From NCBI RefSeq assembly GCF_016583765.1, contig NZ_NRRR01000001.1:186001-250000 (forward strand): a stretch of DNA of 64,000 bases, given 5' to 3'. This stretch comes from Chromatium weissei. GTDB taxonomy: Bacteria; Pseudomonadota; Gammaproteobacteria; Chromatiales; Chromatiaceae. The position numbers and the translations under genes are program-made. The notes under the pieces are model-generated. The model made no database searches. It had not been told where the DNA came from and saw only the letters and a list, made by a program, of their open reading frames with translations. Shown one piece after another: positions 1 through 9,981 of the stretch; the first letter of the stretch is position 1; each line of letters starts with the position of its first letter.

Positions 1-179
1 GCGGCAACTTCAATTAAATCAAGCCCATTGCGTACCCAAATCACGCGCCCCTGCGCAAAAAACCGTTGCAATTCTCGCCACGCCAATTGCGCCGTTTGCT
101 GATTCAGCGTTTGGCGCAATTCGTTTTCATCATTCAAACCAATGAGCGGAGCGCCCATTGGTAATTCATCATTCAACAT
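1..179 (-). CDS. DUF2288 family protein (partial, N-terminal part)
   Basis: The window edge cuts this gene, so only the first 59 codons are visible, reading leftward from the ATG at 179. The visible protein contains [11 protein letters not shown] followed by LDLIEVA, which I recognise as the beginning of the DUF2288 family, a small uncharacterised protein (about 100 residues) found in gammaproteobacteria and cyanobacteria. The ATG overlaps the last 11 bases of glgB, so the two genes are probably translationally coupled; a second in-frame ATG lies at 158. No function is known for the family, and the coupling to glgB does not by itself show a role in glycogen metabolism. The family call rests on recall of the motif pattern. 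Confidence 0.7.
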   Translation of the reverse strand, partial: MLNDELPMGAPLIGLNDENELRQTLNQQTAQLAWRELQRFFAQGRVIWVRNGLDLIEVA

Positions 180-2466
180 CATCAGACAACAAATCCGTGT
201 TTATTTCATCAGTCTGTATTGAATCTTCATGAGCGATATTCGTATCAGTTGACGACTGTGCAATTGACGGTTTTTTCGGCGTATACACCATAATCAATCC
301 GCCGAGCGGTGGCAGCGCAATTGGAATTGAGTGCGGTCGTCCCATCCAACTCACGGGTTCAGATGCCACTCCACCCTGATTACCAACATTGCTACCGCCA
401 TATACTTCCGAATCGGAATTCATTGCCTCGCGGTAAAAGCCTGCTTCGGGAACACCAATACGATAATTATTGCGCGGCACTGGCGTAAAATTAAATGCAC
501 AGGCGACAATTTCACCACCGGATTTGCTTTTACGCACATAACTTAATACGGATTGCGAACTGTCATGGCAATCAATCCATTCAAAACCAGCAGGTTCAAA
601 ATCAACTTCATGCAATGCTGGCAATTGACGATGCAGACGATTCAAATCAGAAACCAGTGTTTTTAATCCCAAATGTTGTGGGCGTTCTAATAGCTCCCAA
701 TCGAGTGATCCTGCAAAATTCCATTCCTCGCCTTGCCCAAATTCACAGCCCTGAAATAATAGCTTTTTACCGGGATAACTAAACATGAATGTGTATAACA
801 AACGGAGACTTGCAAACTTTTGCCATCCATCACCCGGCATCTTATCCAGCATTGATTTTTTACCGTGAACCACTTCATCATGTGAGAACGGTAATACAAA
901 GTTTTCAGTAAATGCGTAGAGTAAACCGAAGGTCAATAAATCGTGATGAAAATGACGATAAATTGGATCTTTTTGCATATAAGACAGCGTGTCGTGCATC
1001 CAACCCATATTCCATTTCATACTGAAACCAAGTCCGCCTAAATAGGTTGGACGTGATACCGCTGGCCATGCAGTAGATTCTTCAGCAATCATTAACGTAC
1101 CGGGATGCTGTTCATGTGTCACCATATTCAATTGGCGCACAAAATCAACTGCTTCTAAGTTCTCATTGCCGCCGTATTTATTTGGAATCCATTCGCCAGC
1201 ATTGCGGGAATAATCGAGATAAAGCATTGATGCAACGGCATCAACACGCAATCCATCAAGATGGAATTCATCTAACCAATAAAGCGCACTGGATAATAAA
1301 AAGTTTTTAACTTCATTCCGTCCAAAATTGAAAATGAGTGTACCCCAATCCTTGTGTTCACCCATGCGCGGATCGGCATGTTCGTATAATGCGGTGCCAT
1401 CAAAACGCGCCAGCGCATACGCATCTTTAGGGAAATGCGCGGGAACCCAATCTAATAATACGCCAATACCCTGTTGATGTAGATAATCGACAAAAAAGCG
1501 GAAATCATCGGGTGTTCCAAAACGAGCACTCGGGGCGAAATAACCGGTGCATTGATAGCCCCAAGAAGCGTCAAGTGGATGCTCGGTAATTGGCAATAGT
1601 TCAATATGCGTAAAACCCAATTCTGTGACGTAATCACCGAGCTGTTTTGCCAAGATACGGTAATTCAAAAAGTTGCCATCTTCATCACGCATCCATGAGC
1701 CGAGATGAACTTCATACACTGAAAATGCTTGATGCTGCCAATTCGATTCTGCTCGCGCTTTCATCCAATCAGCGTCTGTCCATTCATAGTGACTCGGTGG
1801 ACAAATTAATCCTGCTGTTTGTGGTCGTTCTTGAAAGGCTTGTGCATAGGGATCAATTTTAATGTGGATATTGGTGGCGCGATCTCGCAATTCATATTTA
1901 TAAAAGCCACCGGGTTCTAAACCGGGAATAAATAATTCCCATACGCCGCTGCCACCGCGTACACGCATGGAATGTGCGCGACCATCCCAGCCATTGAAAT
2001 CTCCAACGACGCTGACACGTTCGGCATTGGGTGCCCAGACTGCGAATTGCACGCCGATAACGCCTTCAACGGTGCGTAAATGCGAGCCAAGAAAACGATA
2101 AGCGTGCCAATGGCGACCTTCACCAAATAAATGCAAATCGAAATCTTCTAGTTGCAGTGGAAAGCAATAGGGATCATAGGCACAATGGGTGATGCCGGCG
2201 GCATCTTGCCATTCAATTTGATAACGTTCTGGCACCTTGGCTGCATTGCCTTCCCAAATGAAAAAGTCAGTGCCTTCAATACGATTGAGTGGTTCTTTTG
2301 CTTCAACTAGCGTTGCTGTTTCTGCCATTGGTAAAAACGCCCGCACAATGGCTTTATTTCCGTCAAGATGACGACCTAAAACTTCAAATGGATCGTAATG
2401 ACGCGCATCAATAATGCGCAATAAGGGTTCGGGAAGTTTTGAAGTGACGTTGTGTGCGGATGCCAT
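169..2466 (-). CDS. glgB: 1,4-alpha-glucan branching enzyme GlgB
   Basis: Cytoplasmic enzyme that makes the alpha-1,6 branches of glycogen by cutting and transferring alpha-1,4 glucan segments. The 765-residue protein has the usual order: an N-terminal carbohydrate-binding region, a second CBM48 module ([20 protein letters not shown] near residue 145), a GH13 barrel and a C-terminal all-beta domain. The GH13 catalytic regions are visible: [12 protein letters not shown] (nucleophile Asp near residue 405), [10 protein letters not shown] (acid/base Glu) and [11 protein letters not shown] (third Asp). Length fits the family (about 730). An AGGA sequence about nine bases upstream supports the ATG at 2466. 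The C-terminal tail after about residue 735 is Ser/Thr/Asp-rich and looks like a lineage-specific extension. It is divergent from glgC, the preceding pathway step. Confidence 0.96.
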   Translation of the reverse strand: MASAHNVTSKLPEPLLRIIDARHYDPFEVLGRHLDGNKAIVRAFLPMAETATLVEAKEPLNRIEGTDFFIWEGNAAKVPERYQIEWQDAAGITHCAYDPYCFPLQLEDFDLHLFGEGRHWHAYRFLGSHLRTVEGVIGVQFAVWAPNAERVSVVGDFNGWDGRAHSMRVRGGSGVWELFIPGLEPGGFYKYELRDRATNIHIKIDPYAQAFQERPQTAGLICPPSHYEWTDADWMKARAESNWQHQAFSVYEVHLGSWMRDEDGNFLNYRILAKQLGDYVTELGFTHIELLPITEHPLDASWGYQCTGYFAPSARFGTPDDFRFFVDYLHQQGIGVLLDWVPAHFPKDAYALARFDGTALYEHADPRMGEHKDWGTLIFNFGRNEVKNFLLSSALYWLDEFHLDGLRVDAVASMLYLDYSRNAGEWIPNKYGGNENLEAVDFVRQLNMVTHEQHPGTLMIAEESTAWPAVSRPTYLGGLGFSMKWNMGWMHDTLSYMQKDPIYRHFHHDLLTFGLLYAFTENFVLPFSHDEVVHGKKSMLDKMPGDGWQKFASLRLLYTFMFSYPGKKLLFQGCEFGQGEEWNFAGSLDWELLERPQHLGLKTLVSDLNRLHRQLPALHEVDFEPAGFEWIDCHDSSQSVLSYVRKSKSGGEIVACAFNFTPVPRNNYRIGVPEAGFYREAMNSDSEVYGGSNVGNQGGVASEPVSWMGRPHSIPIALPPLGGLIMVYTPKKPSIAQSSTDTNIAHEDSIQTDEINTDLLSDDVE

Positions 2467-2607
2467 AATGATTAATTCCTATGCGATTGAGACACAATCC
2501 CTGATTTGAAGAGCGAAGGGTTGTGAGTGGTCTTGATGTTAACATAGGGAAGTCAGACAAGCCGATCCTCAGGGCAATTCTGCCCTTAAACGATAGGAGT
2601 TGACGTT
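2467..2607. promoter_or_regulatory. divergent promoter region between glgB and glgC
   Basis: The 141 bases separate the start codons of two divergently transcribed glycogen genes, so both promoters must lie here or inside the genes. AGGA and AGGAG ribosome binding sites are visible next to each start. I see no clear -10/-35 pair or operator that I would defend. Confidence 0.4.
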
Positions 2608-3879
2608 ATGCCGCAATCTCATCCGCGATTCATCAGTCGCTTGACCCGTGACACTCTGGCACTCATTTTGTCAGGAGGACGTGGCTCAAGATTGAAACAC
2701 CTCACTGCATGGCGTGCGAAGCCAGCCGTGCCTTTTGGTGGCAAATTTCGAATCGTTGATTTTCCACTTTCAAATTGCATCAATTCGGGTATTCGCCGTA
2801 TTGGTGTATTGACGCAATACAAAGCGCATTCATTGATTTTACATATTCAAAAGGGCTGGGGATTTTTGCGCGGTGAATTCGGCGAATTTGTTGAATTATG
2901 GCCGGCACAACAACGGGTTGCAGAAACTGCGTGGTATGCAGGAACCGCAGATGCGGTGTATCAAAATCTCGATATTATTCGTGATCACAATCCCGAATAC
3001 GTTTTAATTCTGGCTGGCGATCATGTGTATAAAATGGATTACGGCGCGATGATTGCTTATCACGTTGATCGTAAAGCAGAAATGACTGTTGGCTGTTTGC
3101 AGGTTTCAATAGAACGCGCCAGTGAATTTGGTGTCATGGCGGTTGATGAACAGCAGCGCGTTTTGCGTTTTGCTGAAAAGCCAACTGAACCGGAAACGCT
3201 GCCAGACCATCCTGATCGTTGTTTGGCTTCAATGGGCATTTACGTTTTCAATCGTGATTTTCTATTCGATCAATTGCTGAAAGATGCTGAAATGTCTGAA
3301 TCAAGTCACGATTTTGGTAAAGACATCATTCCGCGAGTGCTCGCAGAACATCGAGTGATGGCGTACACCTTCCGCGATCCACGCAGCGGCGAGCAGGCAT
3401 ATTGGCGCGATGTCGGCACGGTTGATGCGTTTTGGGAAGCCAATTTAGAGCTGATCGGTGTCACTCCACCGTTGAATTTGTACGATAAAAAGTGGCCGAT
3501 TTGGACTTATCAAGAGCAGTTGCCGCCCGCCAAATTCGTGTTTGATGATGCCGATCGGCGCGGTATGGCAGTCGATTCAATGGTTTCCGGCGGCTGTGTC
3601 ATTTCCGGTGCAACCGTGCGTCATTCGCTACTGTTTTCTAATGTGCGAGTGAATTCTTATGCCTGCGTTTCTGATTCCGTCATTCTTCCTGATGTGGTGA
3701 TTGGGCGCTATTGCGTCATTCGTAATGCCGTGATTGATCGCTATTGCCGCATTGCAGAAGGCACGAAAATTGGGCTTGATCCAGATGATGATCGCAACGC
3801 AGGTTTTCATGTCAGTGAAGGCGGTGTCACGCTCGTCACACCCGAAATGCTCGGTCAGGATGCCAATCACGTTCGCTAA
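2608..3879 (+). CDS. glgC: glucose-1-phosphate adenylyltransferase (ADP-glucose pyrophosphorylase)
   Basis: Makes ADP-glucose from glucose 1-phosphate and ATP, the committed step of bacterial glycogen synthesis. At 423 residues it has the normal length. The N-terminal nucleotidyltransferase domain has the pyrophosphorylase signature [11 protein letters not shown] near residue 22 and [20 protein letters not shown] just after it; the middle has [16 protein letters not shown]. The C-terminal third (about residues 310-410) has isoleucine-rich repeats ([20 protein letters not shown]) typical of the left-handed beta-helix that binds allosteric effectors. AGGAG stands a few bases before the ATG. It is divergent from glgB and followed 42 bases later by thiS; no terminator is evident between them. 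Confidence 0.97.
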   Translation: MPQSHPRFISRLTRDTLALILSGGRGSRLKHLTAWRAKPAVPFGGKFRIVDFPLSNCINSGIRRIGVLTQYKAHSLILHIQKGWGFLRGEFGEFVELWPAQQRVAETAWYAGTADAVYQNLDIIRDHNPEYVLILAGDHVYKMDYGAMIAYHVDRKAEMTVGCLQVSIERASEFGVMAVDEQQRVLRFAEKPTEPETLPDHPDRCLASMGIYVFNRDFLFDQLLKDAEMSESSHDFGKDIIPRVLAEHRVMAYTFRDPRSGEQAYWRDVGTVDAFWEANLELIGVTPPLNLYDKKWPIWTYQEQLPPAKFVFDDADRRGMAVDSMVSGGCVISGATVRHSLLFSNVRVNSYACVSDSVILPDVVIGRYCVIRNAVIDRYCRIAEGTKIGLDPDDDRNAGFHVSEGGVTLVTPEMLGQDANHVR

Positions 3880-3921
3880 GTTTTAATCTTTATCCATCAA
3901 CCTGTTAGACAGTTTAGGCTC

Positions 3922-4122
3922 ATGCACATCGTCCTCAACGGAACCCCTACTGAAATTGCCGATCACAGTACCCTCGCTGATCTCGTTGCCCATTTGGCGC
4001 TCACCGAGCAGCGCGTAGCGATTGAAGTGAATGCAGAATTGGTGTCACGCAGCACCTTCGCCAGTCATACGCTCGCGCCAAATGATCGCATTGAAATCAT
4101 TCACGCGGTTGGTGGCGGCTAA
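3922..4122 (+). CDS. thiS: sulfur carrier protein ThiS
   Basis: Small ubiquitin-like protein of 66 residues that carries sulfur as a C-terminal thiocarboxylate to thiazole synthase in thiamine biosynthesis. The C-terminus is HAVGGG, so the required terminal Gly-Gly is present, and the body ([25 protein letters not shown]) matches the family. It is 49 bases upstream of thiG, the enzyme it serves, and the order thiS-thiG-trmB is common in gammaproteobacteria. No TPP riboswitch is recognisable in the short gap to glgC. Confidence 0.95.
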   Translation: MHIVLNGTPTEIADHSTLADLVAHLALTEQRVAIEVNAELVSRSTFASHTLAPNDRIEIIHAVGGG

Positions 4123-4171
4123 TTCGTCACCAACTTTTTTGTTTACCATTCAAACGCTTAGAATCAAACTC

Positions 4172-4969
4172 ATGGCTATTGAAACCTCCGTAACGGATTC
4201 CCTCATCATCGCCGGACGTGAATATCATTCGCGGCTGCTCGTCGGCACGGGCAAATACAAGGACATGGACGAAACGGCAGCGGCGATTGCCGAAAGTGGC
4301 GCGGAAATCGTCACCATCGCGGTGCGCCGCGCCAACATCGGACAAACGCCCGGCGAACCAAACATTCTCGACGTGCTGCCGCCGTCGCGTTACACCATTT
4401 TGCCCAACACCGCCGGCTGTTACGACGCCGAAACCGCCATTCGCACCTGTCGGCTGGCGCGAGAACTGCTCGACGGGCACAAATTGGTCAAATTGGAAGT
4501 GCTCGGCGATGAAAAAACGCTATTTCCCGACGTGATAGCGACGTTAAAAGCCGCCGAAGTATTGGTTAATGACGGCTTTGATGTGATGGTTTACACCAAT
4601 GACGATCCAATTATCGCACGAGAATTAGAAGCAATTGGCTGTGTCGTTATTATGCCATTAGCCGCGCCAATTGGTTCCGGTTTAGGTATTCGCAATCCAT
4701 TAAATATCCGCACCATTGTTGAAAATGCCAAGGTTCCAGTATTGGTTGATGCGGGTGTCGGCACCGCATCAGATGCTGCGGTCGCAATGGAATTGGGCTG
4801 TGACGGCGTATTAATGAATACCGCAATTGCCGCAGCAAAAAATCCGGTATTGATGGCGCGAGCAATGCGTAAAGCAATTGAAGCCGGACGCGATGCGTTT
4901 CTTGCTGGACGAATGCCCGCAAAACGTTTTGCTTCCGCATCATCGCCTATTGAAGGGCTATTTTTCTGA
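4172..4969 (+). CDS. thiG: thiazole synthase ThiG
   Basis: Condenses 1-deoxyxylulose 5-phosphate, dehydroglycine and the sulfur of ThiS thiocarboxylate into the thiazole phosphate of thiamine. The start at 4172 ([18 protein letters not shown]) gives 265 residues, the usual size; the frame stays open upstream to 4031 but that part overlaps thiS and has no homologous look. Family landmarks include [20 protein letters not shown], the Schiff-base lysine region [14 protein letters not shown], and the phosphate-binding glycines in GSGLGIRNP and [12 protein letters not shown]. The first half uses GC-rich codons and the second half (from about 4580) AT-rich ones, an internal switch seen in several genes here. 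Confidence 0.96.
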   Translation: MAIETSVTDSLIIAGREYHSRLLVGTGKYKDMDETAAAIAESGAEIVTIAVRRANIGQTPGEPNILDVLPPSRYTILPNTAGCYDAETAIRTCRLARELLDGHKLVKLEVLGDEKTLFPDVIATLKAAEVLVNDGFDVMVYTNDDPIIARELEAIGCVVIMPLAAPIGSGLGIRNPLNIRTIVENAKVPVLVDAGVGTASDAAVAMELGCDGVLMNTAIAAAKNPVLMARAMRKAIEAGRDAFLAGRMPAKRFASASSPIEGLFF

Positions 4970-4982
4970 GCAGGTTTTCCCT

Positions 4983-5696
4983 GTGAATTCTTCGGATGAT
5001 TCAACTGAATTACCGCAGCGTCCATTGCGTCCGGTGCGTAGTTTCGTATTACGCCAAGGGCGCTTAACGCTGGCACAGCAGCGCGCATTTGCCGAATTGT
5101 GGCCGCGTTTTGGTATCGAATGGACACCGGCTGCCACAATTGACTTCGCAACACTATTTGGCAATACCCATCCAGTCACACTGGAAATTGGTTTTGGCAA
5201 TGGCGAATCATTAGCAATGATGGCCGAGTGCGAACCCGAACGCAATTGGCTGGGAATTGAAGTGCATCGCCCGGGTGTCGGTCATTTGCTATTAGAAATT
5301 GAACGTCGTCAATTAAATAATGTGCGAATCATTCGCCACGACGCAATTGAAATACTCACTCAAAGTATTCCGCCAGCCAGTCTCGCTGCTGTGCAACTGT
5401 TCTTTCCTGATCCCTGGCCAAAACGCCGTCATCATAAACGCCGCATTTTGAATACAGCGTTAATTGAATTGCTGGCGCAAGCGATTCAGCCGAACGGCAT
5501 ATTTCATGCGGCAACCGATTGGGAATCTTACGCAATTGAAATGCTGGGAATTCTCGAAACGTCTGCACAATTCGTCAATACAGCGGGTGCAGGTCAATTT
5601 GCATCACGTCCTGCATCACGTCCATTCACTCGTTTTGAACAACGTGGCGATCGGCTCGGTCATCGCGTCTGTGATTTGGTTTTTCAACGGCGGTAA
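4983..5696 (+). CDS. trmB: tRNA (guanine-N7-)-methyltransferase TrmB
   Basis: SAM-dependent enzyme that methylates G46 in the variable loop of tRNAs. I place the start at the GTG at 4983, 13 bases after the thiG stop with an AGCAGG sequence in front, giving 237 residues against 239 in E. coli; the frame extends upstream to an ATG at 4878 but that would overlap thiG by about 90 bases. The SAM-binding motif LEIGFGNGESL, the family signature FFPDPWPKRRHHKRR and the late TDWESYA segment are all present. It follows thiS-thiG in the same direction and is probably cotranscribed. Confidence 0.94.
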   Translation: MNSSDDSTELPQRPLRPVRSFVLRQGRLTLAQQRAFAELWPRFGIEWTPAATIDFATLFGNTHPVTLEIGFGNGESLAMMAECEPERNWLGIEVHRPGVGHLLLEIERRQLNNVRIIRHDAIEILTQSIPPASLAAVQLFFPDPWPKRRHHKRRILNTALIELLAQAIQPNGIFHAATDWESYAIEMLGILETSAQFVNTAGAGQFASRPASRPFTRFEQRGDRLGHRVCDLVFQRR

Positions 5697-5770
5697 ACAA
5701 AAATTGCCATACTATTCCAGCACTATTTCACCTCACTAAATTCCATTTAACGACCGTTCAGAGGCTTTTT

Positions 5771-5971
5771 ATGAGTGAAGTTGAAGCGATTGAAGCACGT
5801 ATTCGTGATTTACCACCACAGGAATTTGCCAGTTTACAGGCTTGGTTTCACGATTTTGAAAATACATTGTGGGATCAAAAAATTGCAGCGGATTTTAAGG
5901 CGGGTAAGTTCGAGCTTATGATTGAAAAAGCGCGTGCTGAATTTGCGCAAGGGAAAGCTAAAGAATTGTGA
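5771..5971 (+). CDS. small antitoxin-like protein of a RelE/ParE-type module
   Basis: A 66-residue acidic helical protein (LPPQEFASLQAWFHDFE, then WDQKIAADFKAGKFE and EFAQGKAKEL). This pattern is what I know from short antitoxins paired with RelE/ParE-type toxins in cyanobacteria and gammaproteobacteria. The next gene starts with a GTG overlapping its last codons, and that product looks like the partner toxin. A purine-rich GAGG lies before the ATG. There is no obvious DNA-binding domain. The function is inferred from size, pairing and pattern; because the partner is frameshifted the module may no longer be active. Confidence 0.6.
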   Translation: MSEVEAIEARIRDLPPQEFASLQAWFHDFENTLWDQKIAADFKAGKFELMIEKARAEFAQGKAKEL

Positions 5972-6223
5972 AAAACTACACCTCCTTAGATTTTTGGGAT
6001 TCATATCAAATGTTACCCCCCAAATATTCGGAAACTAGCTGACAAAAACTACGCACTATTGGAAATAAACCCACGTCATCCTTCGTTACAACTCAAGAAA
6101 ATCGAAGAGCTCTGGTCAGTGCGTGTCGGGCAACATTACCGAGCGATTGGCATTGATGCACCGGAGGGTATTCAATGGATTTGGATTGGTACTCATGCTG
6201 AATATGATCAATTTATCGCTTGA
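5968..6223 (+). pseudogene. RelE/ParE-family toxin gene with frameshift in a C6 run
   Basis: From the GTG at 5968, which overlaps the antitoxin stop, the frame reads VKNYTSLDFWDSYQMLPP and then hits a stop near 6042. Removing one C from the six-C run at 6016-6021 restores a continuous 84-residue frame ending at 6223: after the junction it reads NIRKLADKNYALLEINP, then WSVRVGQHYRAIG and WIWIGTHAEYDQFI. That second half carries the HPSL, YRAIG and IGTHAEYD patterns of RelE/ParE-like ribonuclease toxins. What I see is one extra base in a homopolymer. It may be a sequencing error, a decayed gene, or a slippage switch; the sequence alone cannot decide. Confidence 0.65.
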
Positions 6224-6542
6224 TTTAACTTTTTCGTTATCTGCGATAAAGTTATATTAATGTTCAATAAAAATGCTTCTCACTCATATTCACTACCATT
6301 CGGAGCATTGCAAATACTTTACCGACATTCCATTTATTCACTGACATTTCAGAAAACAATTGCTTCGTTATTTGCATTGACCATTTCTGCGCTAGCTGCC
6401 GATTTATTTGTTGATAGCTGGTGTCAAATACCAGAATCGAATGAAGAGAGTAATCAAATGACCAAGAAATACACGGTTAAATAATTTTCGTCACTCTTTT
6501 TATTTACTTCGAGTAACTGAACTTTATTCGCCACAGAATCAC
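6224..6542. other. gene-poor stretch, only a doubtful reading frame
   Basis: This 319-base AT-rich gap lies between the toxin remnant and gspF. It holds an open frame at 6260-6484 (74 residues, one hydrophobic stretch) without a ribosome binding site or any recognisable pattern, so I do not call it a gene. A tiny frame starting at 6458 and ending at 6484 follows a purine-rich GAAGAGAG. The promoter for gspF probably lies here. Confidence 0.4.
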
Positions 6543-7754
6543 ATGATGCCCAAGTTTTTTTATCAAGCAGTGAAGCTCGATGGTGAATCAATCGCCGGTG
6601 AAAGCGATGCTGCGGATACAGAAACTTTGCGGCAACAATTGCAACGCGATGGTTTAATTTTAATTGAAGTGCGCACGTCAAAAAGTCTGTTGGCACGATT
6701 AAATCGAGCGCGTCAACAGCGATTAACTCATAAAGACATTAGTATTTTAACTCGTGAATTAGCGACGTTATTGGAAGCGGGAATGACATTGGATCGCTCA
6801 TTGCAAATTCTGGTCGATCTCAGCAGTCAACCGTATTTGGCGCGAGTTTTGGCGGATTTGCAGGAGCGGGTGCGCGGCGGTGCGACGTTTTCGCGGGCGT
6901 TGGAGGAGCAAGATGGTCAATTTCCTCGTCTTTACATCAACATGGTGAAAGCGGGCGAAGCGGGCGGCGCTCTAGATCAGGTGCTCGACCGACTGGCAGA
7001 TTATCTGGAGCGCGTCGCCGAATTGCGCCAAACCGTGATTTCTGCATTGGTTTATCCGGCGATTTTGCTGTTTGTCGCCGCGCTCTCCGTCATCATGCTG
7101 TTGGTGTTTGTCGTGCCGCAATTCACTGTTTTATTTGCAGATATGGGTGCAGAACTGCCGCTGCCAACGCAAATTGTGGTTGCGGCTGGCGAACGGTTTC
7201 GCAACGATTGGTGGGCGATGCTGTGCACCATTGCGGTGATTGCGGTGATGCTCGAACGCTGGCTGCAAAATCCCGCCGTGCGTGAACGCGTTGATCGCCA
7301 AACGCTGGCGTTGCCGCTATTCGGCGAATTGATTTGGAAAATGGAAACTGCTCGATTGTGTCATACATTATCAACGCTATTAAAAAATGGGCTGCCATTA
7401 TTAACTGCATTGACGCTGGCGCGAGAAGTTGTATCCAATCGCAAAATCGCCGGGTTATTAATTGAAGCAGGTGATGATCTTAAACACGGACGCGGATTAG
7501 CAGCTCCGCTGGCGCGATTGCAGGCGCTACCAGATTTGGCATTGCAAATGATTCGCGTCGGTGAAGAATCAGGTAGTTTAGATACGATGTTAGCAAAGGT
7601 GGCGGGAATTTATGACCGCGAAACTCGCGCCAGTGTTCAACGATTATTAACGTTGTTGGAGCCGTTGTTAATTATTGGTTTGGGTGTGATTGTAGCGGGA
7701 ATTATTATTTCGATTTTAATGGCAATTCTCGGCGCAAACGAATTGGTATTTTAA
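6543..7754 (+). CDS. gspF: type II secretion system inner-membrane platform protein GspF
   Basis: Polytopic platform protein that couples the cytoplasmic ATPase to pseudopilus assembly in type II secretion; PilC is its type IV pilus counterpart. The 403 residues contain two T2SS-F domains (about 70-190 and 270-395), each with the Gly-Glu pattern (KAGEAGGALDQVL and RVGEESGSLDTML), and three hydrophobic segments near residues 170-195, 220-235 and 370-395. The N-terminus (FFYQAVKLDGESIAGESDA) and the C-terminal ILGANELVF resemble GspF rather than PilC, which is why I prefer gspF. No other gsp gene is adjacent; an ATPase gene of the GspE/PilB family starts at 63041. Codon use changes from GC-rich to AT-rich near 7340. 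Confidence 0.85.
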   Translation: MMPKFFYQAVKLDGESIAGESDAADTETLRQQLQRDGLILIEVRTSKSLLARLNRARQQRLTHKDISILTRELATLLEAGMTLDRSLQILVDLSSQPYLARVLADLQERVRGGATFSRALEEQDGQFPRLYINMVKAGEAGGALDQVLDRLADYLERVAELRQTVISALVYPAILLFVAALSVIMLLVFVVPQFTVLFADMGAELPLPTQIVVAAGERFRNDWWAMLCTIAVIAVMLERWLQNPAVRERVDRQTLALPLFGELIWKMETARLCHTLSTLLKNGLPLLTALTLAREVVSNRKIAGLLIEAGDDLKHGRGLAAPLARLQALPDLALQMIRVGEESGSLDTMLAKVAGIYDRETRASVQRLLTLLEPLLIIGLGVIVAGIIISILMAILGANELVF

Positions 7755-7755
7755 T

Positions 7756-8331
7756 GTGAAAACGGTGGCAATTCGCACGAGCACACGCATTAAACTGAGC
7801 GCAGCAATTGGATTGTGTTGGGCATTTGTTCATTGTGCAATGGCGGCAGATATTCCGAGCGCGGCTGATCTTTGTATAGGCGGAGCAACTGAAACCACGC
7901 CATCAACGGATTTTACAACCATTGGTGATGGCAGTTGGGTATCACATAAAACGACAACGCTCGAATGGCAGCGTTGTGCATTAGGGCAAAACTGGAATGC
8001 GGCAACCAGTATTTGCGATGGAAAACCAAAGATTTTTTCATGGGCGCAGGTGAATCGGTTGACGGCAACGCTGACTGATAATTGGCGATTACCAACTGAT
8101 GTTGAATTATTGAGTATTGTTGAACAATGTCATTTCGCGCCAGCGATCAATTCGCAGGTATTTCCGAATACACAAGGCACTTTATTTTGGTCTGCATCAT
8201 TTGATAAAGGCAGCGTGGAACGTATTTGGAGTGTGAATTTTTTCACTGGAAAACCGCGTCGTCCTGGCAAAATACAAACAGCAAAAATTCGGTTGGTGCG
8301 TGGAACATTCAAACCGCCACCAGCACCCTAA
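7756..8331 (+). CDS. secreted DUF1566 (Lcl C-terminal) domain protein
   Basis: A 191-residue protein starting at a GTG one base after the gspF stop. Its N-terminus is a signal peptide (basic MKTVAIRTSTRIK, a hydrophobic stretch, cleavage likely after HCAMA). The mature part has the DUF1566/Lcl pattern: TTTLEWQRCALGQNW, FSWAQVNRL, NWRLPTDVELLSIVE, LFWSAS and a final VRLVRG-like strand (IRLVRGTF). Four cysteines in the mature part could form disulfides. Proteins of this type are exported and sometimes bind cell-surface sugars, but the function here is unknown. Its coupling to gspF suggests, but does not prove, that it is secretion cargo. Confidence 0.8.
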   Translation: MKTVAIRTSTRIKLSAAIGLCWAFVHCAMAADIPSAADLCIGGATETTPSTDFTTIGDGSWVSHKTTTLEWQRCALGQNWNAATSICDGKPKIFSWAQVNRLTATLTDNWRLPTDVELLSIVEQCHFAPAINSQVFPNTQGTLFWSASFDKGSVERIWSVNFFTGKPRRPGKIQTAKIRLVRGTFKPPPAP

Positions 8332-8490
8332 TTTGATGGCAAGTCCGCCGCCCGCGTGGACAGTTTCGAAGTGGTTCTTTAGAATCACTTTCAATCAGCG
8401 CCCCATTTGCGGCGCAATATAACGTGCTCACACTGATTTTTAATGTCCGCGCAGTTATCAGCATGTTCCGCTCGAATTCGGAGAGACCCC

Positions 8491-9648
8491 TTGAGAAAAC
8501 CTGCAGTTCTGGTGTTGGAAGACGGCTCGGTCTTTCACGGAACGTCTATTGGTGCCGATGGCATGAGCGTCGGCGAAGTGGTGTTTAACACCGCGATGTC
8601 GGGTTATCAGGAAATTCTGACTGATCCGTCGTACCTTCGGCAGCTTGTGACGCTGACTTATCCACATATCGGTAGTGTCGGTGTCAATGCTGAAGATGAA
8701 GAATCTGATTGTGTGCAAGCTGCCGGTCTCATCATTCGTGATTTACCGATTCAGCCCAGTAATTTTCGACTGCAAGAACGCCTCGATGCGTATCTGGTGC
8801 GTCAAAATGTGGTGGGCATTGCGGACATCGACACGCGTCGTTTAACGCGCATTTTGCGAGAAAAGGGCGCACAAAATGGTTGTATTCAAGCGGCTGAAAC
8901 CATTGATGAAGTCGCCGCGTTATCGGCAGCACGAGCATTTCCCGGTCTTGCCGGAATGGATTTAGCGCAACACGCTTCAACGACAGAAGCCTATTCATGG
9001 ACGCAAAGTGTGTGGACGCTGCGTGCTGGATTGCCGGAGCCGCTGCTATCGAACCGCGAGCAGTTGCCCTATCACGTCGTCGCCTACGATTACGGCATTA
9101 AACGCAACATTTTGCGCATGTTGGTCGCACGCGGCTGTCATATCACCGTCGTTCCCGCGCACATGCCCGCCGCGACGGTGCTGGCGCTCAAACCCGATGG
9201 TGTCTTTTTATCGAACGGTCCCGGCGATCCCGCACCGTGCGATTACGCCATCACCGCGATTCGTGACCTGCTCGAAACCGACACACCGCTGTTTGGAATT
9301 TGCCTCGGTCATCAGCTACTCGGGCTGGCCTGCGGAGCACAAACCCGCAAAATGAAATTTGGTCATCACGGCGCGAACCATCCGGTGCAGGATTTGCGCA
9401 CCGGCGCGGTGATGATTAGCAGCCAAAATCATGGCTTTGCGGTCGATGAAGCCAGTTTGCCGAAAACGTTGGAAGCCACACATCGCTCGCTATTCGACGG
9501 TTCACTGCAAGGTATTCAACATCGCACCCGTCCAGCATTCAGTTTTCAAGGTCATCCTGAAGCCAGCCCAGGCCCGCATGATGTCGCTCCCGTATTCAAT
9601 CATTTTATTGATTTAATGCGAGAACGGCGATTGAATCCAAAAATCTAG
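8491..9648 (+). CDS. carA: carbamoyl-phosphate synthase small (glutaminase) subunit
   Basis: Hydrolyses glutamine and channels ammonia to CarB for carbamoyl phosphate, the precursor of arginine and pyrimidines. I choose the TTG at 8491 as start: GGAGAG lies five bases ahead and the product (385 residues) begins at the conserved [16 protein letters not shown]. The frame is open from an ATG at 8443, but that ATG lacks a ribosome binding site and adds 16 non-conserved residues. The N-terminal CPSase domain has [16 protein letters not shown]; the class I amidotransferase domain has the nucleophile cysteine in [13 protein letters not shown] and the His/Glu pair in [11 protein letters not shown]. 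Unusually, 333 non-coding bases separate it from carB. Confidence 0.95.
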   Translation: MRKPAVLVLEDGSVFHGTSIGADGMSVGEVVFNTAMSGYQEILTDPSYLRQLVTLTYPHIGSVGVNAEDEESDCVQAAGLIIRDLPIQPSNFRLQERLDAYLVRQNVVGIADIDTRRLTRILREKGAQNGCIQAAETIDEVAALSAARAFPGLAGMDLAQHASTTEAYSWTQSVWTLRAGLPEPLLSNREQLPYHVVAYDYGIKRNILRMLVARGCHITVVPAHMPAATVLALKPDGVFLSNGPGDPAPCDYAITAIRDLLETDTPLFGICLGHQLLGLACGAQTRKMKFGHHGANHPVQDLRTGAVMISSQNHGFAVDEASLPKTLEATHRSLFDGSLQGIQHRTRPAFSFQGHPEASPGPHDVAPVFNHFIDLMRERRLNPKI

Positions 9649-9981
9649 TCATTGTTTTGCCTATAAATGACGCAATTTATAGGCAATAAAAAGCTCGTAC
9701 AGTCGACTAAAATGTAGCATAAAGCAGCGACAACTAAATAAATTGATTGCAGATATTAGGCGACACTTTTGGTGTAACAGATTGTTTACCATTTACACCA
9801 ATGCTTGAGTCTCAACCTTTAATATAAAAACCACCACAAAGTAACTTAGTGTGCAAAACAAGCTGGAATTATAGTTAATTAAAAAAAAAGAAAAATTAAA
9901 GGTCAAAACAGTTATTGACAACTAATTTCTCAATTAACACGCACGAACTAAATCATCACTGACCGAACTCACTGGAACCCC
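9649..9981. other. AT-rich intergenic region between carA and carB
   Basis: The 333 bases hold no credible gene. Near the carA end is a perfect inverted repeat (separate entry); the rest is AT-rich and includes A-runs around 9880-9900 and a TTGACA at about 9914 that could be a -35 element for a separate carB promoter, without a convincing -10 partner. Confidence 0.5.
9657..9686. terminator. 11-bp perfect inverted repeat after carA, possible terminator
   Basis: TTGCCTATAAA at 9657-9667 and its exact complement at 9676-9686 flank an eight-base loop. It lies nine bases after the carA stop. The stem is AT-rich and no long T-run follows, so it could be a weak terminator, an attenuator between carA and carB, or a protein-binding site. 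Confidence 0.45.

Noticed and set aside
6260..6484. 74-codon frame between the toxin remnant and gspF
   Set aside because: No ribosome binding site, no recognisable family, and composition like the surrounding AT-rich gap.
8443..8490. ATG at 8443 as the carA start
   Set aside because: It has no ribosome binding site, whereas the TTG at 8491 has GGAGAG and starts the conserved region.
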